The position numbers were made by a program, and so were the translations under genes. Shown in pieces: positions 1 to 5,389 of a DNA stretch of 11,586 nt. The stretch comes from an uncultured Prevotellaceae bacterium (lineage in GTDB: Bacteria > Bacteroidota > Bacteroidia > Bacteroidales > Bacteroidaceae). Every line of letters begins with the position of its first letter. Positions within the stretch are counted from its first letter, which is position 1. The notes under the pieces were generated by a model. That model saw nothing but the letters and a program-made list of their open reading frames with translations. It did not search any database and had not been told where the DNA came from. Location: NCBI GenBank assembly GCA_946413885.1, contig CAMKMK010000058.1, forward strand, positions 1 through 11,586, read 5' to 3'.

Positions 1-857
1 CGGCTGTGGCTGACGAAAGGACCACCCATGCAGTCGTCTTTCATGATCCAGAGGCCTCTGGTCTCCATCGCATACATTCCATGAACTACGATGGGTTTTA
101 TCATGGTGCACAGGGTGTCGGTCTGCATGTACATTCCAGGCTTCTCGCCAGGCAGATTCTTTTGCATCACGCTGTCACGCTTGTGCAGCATGTATTCCTT
201 GTTAAATGTCTCTGGGCCTTCGTAGGGGTAGCTGTACATGCAGATGTTCTCCATACCCGTTGCCGTGTTGTTGCTTGTCCATAGGAAATTCTCGCCTTTT
301 TTGTAGCTGGTGATTTCCTTGGGGGCATGCATCTTGCAGTTGAAGATTTCCCAAGCCAGGTCGTAGGTGCATTTCGAGTATTCCTTTCCCAACTCCTTCA
401 CTAGACGGTTCATCTCCATCTTAGTCAGGAAATCCACGATGTCCTGGCTGTGCGCCTTGCAGAACTCCTGGAAGTCTTTGCCTGAAGGACTGTTGATGGT
501 CAACACGATTTGATCCATAGCGTACTTGTCACGCATGAATTTCATCTTCGTTTGGGTAAATTGCTGAGGATCGATGTTCACTTGAATGATGTTCCTGAAG
601 ATGTTCAGGTTTCGGCTGAAGTGTTTGGGCTCGACCTGAGAGATATGGAACGAACGCTCGCTTTGAGGCAATCCGGGAACGTCCGTGTCCAATACGTCGA
701 AGAGAGCCCTTCCTGTGGGAGCCTCCCAGGTTTTTGTGTCCATCACTACCATTACTTCATAGGGTCTTCCGCTGGCAACGGGGAATATCATGTTTTTCTT
801 GCAGCCGGATAGGATCATCGTCGCAAGGATGCTTAGGAATAATAGTGTTTTCTTCAT
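1..857 (-). CDS. DUF4837 family lipoprotein, partial (C-terminus off the left edge)
   Basis: The frame is open from the ATG at 857 to the window edge, giving about 285 residues without a stop; the 3' end lies outside the window. The N-terminus MKKTLLFLSILATMILSGC is a lipoprotein signal peptide with lipobox LSGC, so Cys19 should be lipidated and the protein anchored in a membrane facing the periplasm or surface. The mature part matches my memory of the Bacteroidetes-only family DUF4837: an early block reading IFPVASGRPYEVMVVMD, then GRALFDVLDTDVPGLPQ, then a RNIIQVNID segment. I know of no established biochemical function for the family. The start codon overlaps the rlmN stop as ATGA, so the gene is probably co-transcribed with and translationally coupled to rlmN. 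Family assignment is from recalled conserved blocks and is fairly sure; the role is unknown. Confidence 0.85.
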   Translation of the reverse strand, partial: MKKTLLFLSILATMILSGCKKNMIFPVASGRPYEVMVVMDTKTWEAPTGRALFDVLDTDVPGLPQSERSFHISQVEPKHFSRNLNIFRNIIQVNIDPQQFTQTKMKFMRDKYAMDQIVLTINSPSGKDFQEFCKAHSQDIVDFLTKMEMNRLVKELGKEYSKCTYDLAWEIFNCKMHAPKEITSYKKGENFLWTSNNTATGMENICMYSYPYEGPETFNKEYMLHKRDSVMQKNLPGEKPGMYMQTDTLCTMIKPIVVHGMYAMETRGLWIMKDDCMGGPFVSHS

Positions 858-1918
858 ACCAAAACTGTATTTTGTTTCTTCGTTTTTGCAGTAGTAAGCA
901 TACCACACGCAGCATAGATGTCTTCTCCACGACTGGCTCGAATGGTCGTCGTTACCCCATGACGGGTCAGATAATCACGCAGCCAGATCATTTTCCTTTT
1001 AGAGGTGTCCTGATAGGGGGTGTCTGGAATATGATGGAAGCGAATCAGGTTCACTCTGCATTCTATGGGAGCAAGCAACCTGACCAGTTCCTTGGCGTGG
1101 GTTTCCGTGTCGTTCATCCCTTCAAAAACGATGTACTCGAAACTCAGCCTTCGTTGGTGGGACCAGTCTCTCTGCTTGAGCAAGGGGATGAATTCTGTCA
1201 GGCTGAAACTCTTCTCTGCAGGTATCATGGCCAGACGCTGGTCAGGGAAGGGGTTGTGCAGGCTGATGGCAAGGTGGCAATCGCTTTCTTTCAGGAAGCG
1301 CAACAGGTTCTTCCGTGTGCCTACTGTGGAAACCGTTATCCTCTTAGGGCTCCAGGCTAACCCATAGTCCGCCATGAGAAGCTGGGTGGCTTTTAGTACG
1401 GCATCCAGGTTGTCGAGTGGCTCGCCTTGTCCCATAAAAACCACATTCGTCAGTCTCTCTCGTTCTGGGAGTGAATAGATTTGGTTCAGGATGTCTGTGG
1501 CGGTCAGATTTCCCTGGAACCCTTGCCGTCCTGTCATGCAGAAGCGGCATCCCATGCGGCACCCCACCTGACTGCTCACGCAAAGTGTTCCCCTGTCGCT
1601 CTCAGGGATGAAAACCGATTCTACCCGTTGCCCGTCGAGGGTGGGGAACAGGTATTTCACGGTCCCATCCACGCTTTGTCGAGCCTCTGTGTGCACCATT
1701 CTGCCCAGGGTGAATCGTTCCTTAAGTTTTGCCAGGTTCTTTTTCGAGATGTTGGTCATCTCCTCGATGCTGTCCACCTTGTGCCTGTAGATCCAGTCAG
1801 CCAGTTGGGAGCCGATGTAGGCGGGCATACCCATCTGTTGGGCTGCTTTTTTCAGCTCATCCAATGTCATCCCCAACAAGGGGGTCTTGTTTTCTTCCAG
1901 CATAGAACCTGACTTCAT
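854..1918 (-). CDS. rlmN: Dual-specificity 23S rRNA/tRNA adenine-C2 methyltransferase RlmN
   Basis: Radical SAM enzyme that methylates C2 of A2503 in 23S rRNA and, in characterised homologues, A37 of some tRNAs; cytoplasmic. From the ATG at 1918 it has 354 residues, normal for the family. The radical-SAM CxxxCxxC cluster motif is Cys120, Cys124 and Cys127 (VGCRMGCRFCMTG). Cys113, seven residues upstream, and Cys338 (DIYAACGML) fit the two mechanistic cysteines corresponding to E. coli C118 and C355. FMGQGEPLDN (161-170), the SAM-binding GGEP-like segment, is also present. The start is uncertain: a TATCTTTG promoter box lies only 8 nt before the ATG at 1918, so the in-frame ATG at 1903 (residue 6, MLEENKTPLLGMTLDELK) may be the true start, and it fits the usual RlmN N-terminus better. 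The gene leads a two-gene unit with the DUF4837 gene. Confidence 0.97.
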   Translation of the reverse strand: MKSGSMLEENKTPLLGMTLDELKKAAQQMGMPAYIGSQLADWIYRHKVDSIEEMTNISKKNLAKLKERFTLGRMVHTEARQSVDGTVKYLFPTLDGQRVESVFIPESDRGTLCVSSQVGCRMGCRFCMTGRQGFQGNLTATDILNQIYSLPERERLTNVVFMGQGEPLDNLDAVLKATQLLMADYGLAWSPKRITVSTVGTRKNLLRFLKESDCHLAISLHNPFPDQRLAMIPAEKSFSLTEFIPLLKQRDWSHQRRLSFEYIVFEGMNDTETHAKELVRLLAPIECRVNLIRFHHIPDTPYQDTSKRKMIWLRDYLTRHGVTTTIRASRGEDIYAACGMLTTAKTKKQNTVLV

Positions 1919-1926
1919 TTAAAGTA

Positions 1927-1961
1927 CAAAGATACATTTTTTAATGGGATTTCTCTCTCAA
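1927..1961 (-). promoter_or_regulatory. Putative Bacteroidetes-type promoter for rlmN
   Basis: On the minus strand a TATCTTTG box (1934-1927) fits the Bacteroidetes -7 consensus TAnnTTTG. A TTG (1961-1959) could be the -33 element, but the 24-nt spacer is longer than the usual 19-21, so the upstream half is weak. Transcription would begin about 1920-1923, almost at the ATG of 1918, which argues for the ATG at 1903 as the translated start or for a nearly leaderless mRNA. Confidence 0.55.
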
Positions 1962-2003
1962 TTGACAGGCATCTTGAATCCGATTTAAGGTTTATTCACA
2001 TTC

Positions 2004-2040
2004 TTTGTACTCTTTATCTCCAAGAGTTGCATTATCTTTG
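2004..2040 (+). promoter_or_regulatory. Putative promoter for the GH109 gene
   Basis: TATCTTTG at 2033-2040 fits the Bacteroidetes -7 consensus TAnnTTTG. A TTTG at 2004-2007 may serve as the -33 element, but the 25-nt spacer is longer than typical. Transcription would start near 2045, leaving roughly 24 nt of leader before the ATG at 2069. This position rules out the upstream in-frame ATG at 2027, which would lie before the transcript starts. The promoter is back to back with the rlmN promoter. Confidence 0.6.
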
Positions 2041-2068
2041 TAGCACATTTCATTCAAAACTATTTCTT

Positions 2069-3652
2069 ATGCGATTAAAAAACCTTTTATCTGCAGCCGC
2101 TTTGATTCTCTTCATGAATCAGGCAGGCTTGGCTCAAAGTCTTAGTCCAACCACCAAGTGGCATTGGGACAAAGGCACTATTGTTTTGGATTCTCCTCAG
2201 CGTCCTGCAGGACAGCAGAGTGCATTGGGCATGACAGCTCCCAAGTTGGCCACCGTCCGCGTTGGCTTCGTGGGATTGGGAATGCGTGGCCCTGGTGCAG
2301 TCAACCGTTTCGCCCACATCCCTGGCGTGCAGGTGGTTGCCCTCTGTGATTACGAGGAAGAACGTGCTGAGGCTTGTCAAAAATATTTGCGCAACAAGGG
2401 GCTCGCCCCAGCAGCTATTTATAGTGGTGAAAAGGGCTACGTGGAACTTTGTCAACGCTCTGATATCGATTTGGTCTATGTGGCTACGGATTGGGATCAT
2501 CATTTCCCTGTTGCAAAGTGTGCTCTCGAGAACGGCAAGCATACGGCCATCGAGGTTCCTTCCGCCATGAACCTGGAACAATGCTGGGAGCTGATTGACC
2601 TCTCTGAGAAGACACGCAAGCATTGCATGATCCTCGAGAACTGTTGCTATGACTATTACGAGATGAACGCCCTCAACATGGCTCAGCAGGGCGTTTTCGG
2701 CGAGATTATCCGTGCGGAAGGCGCCTACATCCACAACCTGTCGGATTTCTGGGAAGCATACTGGAAGAATCCTGATGGAACAGATCCTGAGCAGCTTGGA
2801 TGGCGCATGAAGTACAATGCCGAAAATCGTGGCGACGTCTATGCAACGCATGGCTTGGGACCCGTTGCCCAATGCATGAACATCCATCGAGGCGATCGTT
2901 TCACCACGCTGGTAGCGATGGATACCAAGAGCTTCATAGGTGCCGAATACATGAAGAAAAAGACAGGCAAGGAGTACAAAAATTTCCGTAACGGCGACCA
3001 GACGACAACCCTCATGCGTACGGCTCAGGGAAAGGTGATCGAGATCCAGCACAACGTGATGACTCCCCAGCCTTACAACCGCTTGTTCAAGCTCACAGGA
3101 ACAAAAGGCTATGCAACCAAGTATCCAGAACCACACATCGCTCTCGACAAGGCTCAACTCTCAGCCAGCGGCGTGAAGCCTCAGGTGGACAACCTGACGA
3201 CACATTCTTTCCTTCCCCAGGCAGAGTATGATGCGTTGGTCAAGAAGTATTACCATCCTATACTTGCCAAATACGGCGAGTTAGGCCGCGAGATGGGTCA
3301 TGGAGGAATGGACTTCATCATGGACAGCCGCCTTGTTTACTGTCTCCAGAACGGTCTACCCCTCGACATGGATGTTTATGATTTGGCAGAATGGTGCTCG
3401 CTGGCCGAGTTGGGAGCCCTCAGTATGGACAACAACTGCGCAAGCGTAGCCTTCCCAGACTTTACACGTGGATATTGGGATAAGCAGCAGGGATATCGCC
3501 ACGCCTATGCCGATCCTGCAGATGAGGCTGAAGCAGAGGCAGCAGCCAAAGCCAGCACAGAAGCCCAGAAAGCTCTCGTCATCAAGAAAAAGCTCTGGGA
3601 GAAATACGACAAGGAGAAAGCAAAAGCAGCCAAGAAAGCAGGCAAGAAATAA
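2069..3652 (+). CDS. Secreted GH109-type glycosidase (Gfo/Idh/MocA fold, alpha-N-acetylgalactosaminidase-like)
   Basis: GH109 enzymes use tightly bound NAD+ in an oxidation/elimination mechanism to release alpha-GalNAc-type sugars. With the ATG at 2069 the protein has 527 residues and starts with a Sec signal peptide (MRLKNLLSAAALILFMNQAG, likely cut near 22-24). The ATG at 2027 is in frame but lies upstream of the -7 box and would spoil the signal peptide. The GH109 hallmark SALGMTAPKLATVRVGFVGL leads into the Rossmann glycine motif GFVGLGMRGPG (66-76). IEVPSA (161-166) replaces the EKP of ordinary Gfo/Idh dehydrogenases, as in GH109. NCCYDYYEMN (191-200), YATHGLGP (258-265) and HGGMD (411-415) are further family blocks likely to line the active site. 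The catalytic domain ends near FPDFTRGYW (462-470); the last 50 or so residues are an Ala/Glu/Lys-rich tail beyond the usual 440-470 aa length. Monocistronic. Substrate is inferred from the family and could differ. Confidence 0.9.
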   Translation: MRLKNLLSAAALILFMNQAGLAQSLSPTTKWHWDKGTIVLDSPQRPAGQQSALGMTAPKLATVRVGFVGLGMRGPGAVNRFAHIPGVQVVALCDYEEERAEACQKYLRNKGLAPAAIYSGEKGYVELCQRSDIDLVYVATDWDHHFPVAKCALENGKHTAIEVPSAMNLEQCWELIDLSEKTRKHCMILENCCYDYYEMNALNMAQQGVFGEIIRAEGAYIHNLSDFWEAYWKNPDGTDPEQLGWRMKYNAENRGDVYATHGLGPVAQCMNIHRGDRFTTLVAMDTKSFIGAEYMKKKTGKEYKNFRNGDQTTTLMRTAQGKVIEIQHNVMTPQPYNRLFKLTGTKGYATKYPEPHIALDKAQLSASGVKPQVDNLTTHSFLPQAEYDALVKKYYHPILAKYGELGREMGHGGMDFIMDSRLVYCLQNGLPLDMDVYDLAEWCSLAELGALSMDNNCASVAFPDFTRGYWDKQQGYRHAYADPADEAEAEAAAKASTEAQKALVIKKKLWEKYDKEKAKAAKKAGKK

Positions 3653-3813
3653 GCAATCCCCGTTGGATAGAATCAACAAGGCCCTCCCTCGTTTACTATT
3701 TAGAAGAGAGAAAGGGACTGATGTAGAAAATGGATGTTTCTGAAACAAAGTATCCCCCGCTATTCGTTGACCAAATGGCGGGGGATACTTGTTGTGAAAA
3801 ATATCTTGTTAAC
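3653..3813. other. Convergent intergenic region
   Basis: This 161-nt space lies between the converging stops of the GH109 gene (plus) and the FadL-like gene (minus). Its right half holds the strong hairpin annotated separately. The left half contains only a weak, imperfect pyrimidine/purine pairing around 3681-3718 (CCCTCCCTC against GAGAGAAAGGG), not convincing as a terminator. No gene is supported here. Confidence 0.7.
3748..3790 (-). terminator. Intrinsic terminator for the FadL-like gene, possibly bidirectional
   Basis: AAGTATCCCCCGC (3748-3760) and GCGGGGGATACTT (3778-3790) are perfect reverse complements: a 13-bp stem with seven consecutive G:C pairs and a 17-nt loop. Read on the minus strand, it begins 23 nt after the FadL-like stop and is followed by TGTTTC, a short imperfect U-rich run. 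On the plus strand the following bases GTTGTGAAAA have no U-tract. It is therefore assigned to the minus strand, although the hairpin could also stop transcripts from the GH109 gene. Confidence 0.8.
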
Positions 3814-5253
3814 TTAAAGATCCAGGTTGAAGCCGATGCCGAAGGTGTGGTTCTTGCGGCTGTAGAGGTCTTTCTTGGGACCAACGGCTGTCTGGGTCGT
3901 AACCTCGCGATCGTTGTAGAAAGTACACATATAACCAAGGTCGATGCTGAATCGCTCTGTGGCATTGATGCGCACACCACCACCAACCATGTTGTTGGAC
4001 AGGCTGAACGAGAGGTCATTCATAAAGGCGTCGCTGAGGCCGTAGCGTGTGGTTTCCCATGAGCCGGAAATGGTAACGAGCTTGCAGATGTCGTACTCGA
4101 CACCCAGAATGAATTCGTGGGTGTTGTGGTCGATGAGTTTCTGCTTGTCGGCATATTTCTTGGATTTTTTGTCGAAGAATTGGTGATAGGCTGCATCGAT
4201 GCGCACCTTTTCAATTGGGGAGTACTCTAAGCCAAGAGCCAAGAGGGCTGGAACGTCCTCACGTACCTTTGCTCCGTCCTCGAACTGTCCAAGGATACCT
4301 GCTGCCTGTGCTTGTACTTCAGGGCTTGCGATGTCGATCTCGCTCTTGTTCTTGAGGCTAATCTTGGTGGGTGCCTCGTACTTTCCAGACACGTTCCAAT
4401 GCTCGTTTATCTTCCAGTCGAGACCAATGATGGGGGTCACGCCAAAGCCTGTCTGGTCGCAGTTCAGCTCGATGCCGTAGTTGTTGAGGGCTGCTATGCC
4501 GTTCTCGATGCCAGCAGCGGGAAGGCTGTAGGCGATAGAGGGATTGACAGCACCGTTGTAGTTACAGGTTGCATAGACGCCTCGAAGGCCAACATAACCT
4601 GCCAGATTGTCGATGAACTTGTATGTGCCACCCACCTGCATGCCGAAATAGTAGGAACGTCCCTTCATGAAGCTGTTGATGGAGTAGCCCTTGAATTGAC
4701 CCGTTGCCGCCATTGCTTCTGCCTGTGCTGCTGGAACACCTTGTCCGATGAGACTTTGTGTCATAAGAGCGGAAAAGACTCCAGGCGTCTGCATCTTCTG
4801 CATTATCACACCTGAATAGGCTGCTTCAAAGGAACCAAGTCCCTGGTCGAACTCGCACTTGCCACCACCACCTGTGACAGCAAAGTGAGCAGAGAGGCTC
4901 CACTTGTCTTTATTATAAGAAAGGGTAAAGGAGGGAACGACGGGAGCTGTTGCCTTACCTTCAAAGCGATGCTTCTGGTCGCGATTCTCATAGTTGTACT
5001 GGAAGAGCGGGAAAGTGGTTTCGATGTTACGCTGTTGGAAAGCCGTCTGGCTGTTGAGACTCAGGTGCCATCCGTTAGTGAGAAAAGCGCCGCCAGCAGG
5101 ATTGGTGTATATACTCGTCAAGTCAATCTTACCTTCCTGGGCAAAGTTGCGCACGAAGGCTGCGTTCTGGTTGGTGTTGGTCAGAAGACCACCAGCGAAG
5201 ACACTCGCTGCCACAAAAGAGAAGGCAGCCACTAAATAAATTCTCGTTTTCAT
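3814..5253 (-). CDS. FadL/OmpP1/TodX-type outer membrane transport protein
   Basis: Predicted outer membrane beta-barrel of the FadL family, which lets hydrophobic compounds such as long-chain fatty acids diffuse across the outer membrane. The 479-residue protein starts with a signal peptide (MKTRIYLVAAFSFVAASVFA, likely cut after Ala20). The N-terminal segment NTNQNAAFVRNFAQEG followed by DLTSIYTNPAGG (44-55) matches the FadL plug region and its NPAG motif. Alternating polar/aromatic strands fill the rest (for example WSLSAHFAVTG, YYFGMQVGGTYKF, FILGVEYDI), ending in HTFGIGFNLDL, which resembles a terminal barrel strand. Residues about 145-200 form a Met/Ala/Gln-rich, probably helical or loop stretch between strands. 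It has its own promoter and terminator, so it is probably monocistronic. The true substrate is unknown; Bacteroidetes homologues are mostly uncharacterised. Confidence 0.88.
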   Translation of the reverse strand: MKTRIYLVAAFSFVAASVFAGGLLTNTNQNAAFVRNFAQEGKIDLTSIYTNPAGGAFLTNGWHLSLNSQTAFQQRNIETTFPLFQYNYENRDQKHRFEGKATAPVVPSFTLSYNKDKWSLSAHFAVTGGGGKCEFDQGLGSFEAAYSGVIMQKMQTPGVFSALMTQSLIGQGVPAAQAEAMAATGQFKGYSINSFMKGRSYYFGMQVGGTYKFIDNLAGYVGLRGVYATCNYNGAVNPSIAYSLPAAGIENGIAALNNYGIELNCDQTGFGVTPIIGLDWKINEHWNVSGKYEAPTKISLKNKSEIDIASPEVQAQAAGILGQFEDGAKVREDVPALLALGLEYSPIEKVRIDAAYHQFFDKKSKKYADKQKLIDHNTHEFILGVEYDICKLVTISGSWETTRYGLSDAFMNDLSFSLSNNMVGGGVRINATERFSIDLGYMCTFYNDREVTTQTAVGPKKDLYSRKNHTFGIGFNLDL

Positions 5254-5294
5254 TTTTGATCTAATTTAGATAATATCTTGTCCTAAAACGGGTG

Positions 5295-5326
5295 CAAAGG
5301 TAACAAAAATGATTGAATTGTGCAAA
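5295..5326 (-). promoter_or_regulatory. Strong Bacteroidetes promoter for the FadL-like gene
   Basis: On the minus strand TTTG (5326-5323) is followed after exactly 20 nt by TACCTTTG (5302-5295), an excellent match to the Bacteroidetes -33/-7 consensus TTTG-N19-21-TAnnTTTG. Transcription would begin near 5288, giving a leader of about 35 nt before the ATG at 5253. It is the best-formed promoter in the window. Confidence 0.8.
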
Positions 5327-5349
5327 TTTATATCACAAAAATGCACAAT
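5317..5349. repeat. Inverted repeat overlapping the -33 element (candidate operator)
   Basis: ATTGTGCA (5317-5324) and TGCACAAT (5342-5349) are perfect 8-bp inverted repeats separated by 17 nt. The proximal arm covers part of the -33 TTTG of the FadL-like promoter. A related GTGTGCAAAA lies at 5361-5370. Such spaced arms could be half-sites for a dimeric regulator. A weak hairpin at the end of the upstream operon is another reading, but the stem is short and AT-rich. No regulator gene is seen nearby. Confidence 0.4.
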
Positions 5350-5389
5350 CCAACCTCTACGTGTGCAAAAATTATGTCAGAAATCACGA

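Noticed and set aside
734..1360. 208-codon plus-strand frame opposite rlmN and the DUF4837 gene
   Set aside because: Both minus-strand genes are confidently identified here, and the plus-strand translation shows no domain or plausible start signals.
2087..3157. 356-codon open frame on the minus strand inside the GH109 gene
   Set aside because: It is antisense to a gene whose protein matches GH109 along its whole length. The predicted product has no recognisable domain and no promoter, so it is a shadow frame.
3468..3743. 91-codon plus-strand frame rich in Lys, Arg and Gln at the end of the GH109 gene
   Set aside because: Its composition comes from the Ala/Lys codons of the GH109 tail read in another frame; it resembles no known small protein and has no promoter of its own.
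5254..5389. Intrinsic terminator at the end of the HAD-GH106-DUF5722 operon
   Set aside because: No GC-rich hairpin with a U-tract is seen. The only inverted repeat has an 8-bp AT-rich stem and fits an operator better. Termination may be factor-dependent or may read through into the next minus-strand gene.
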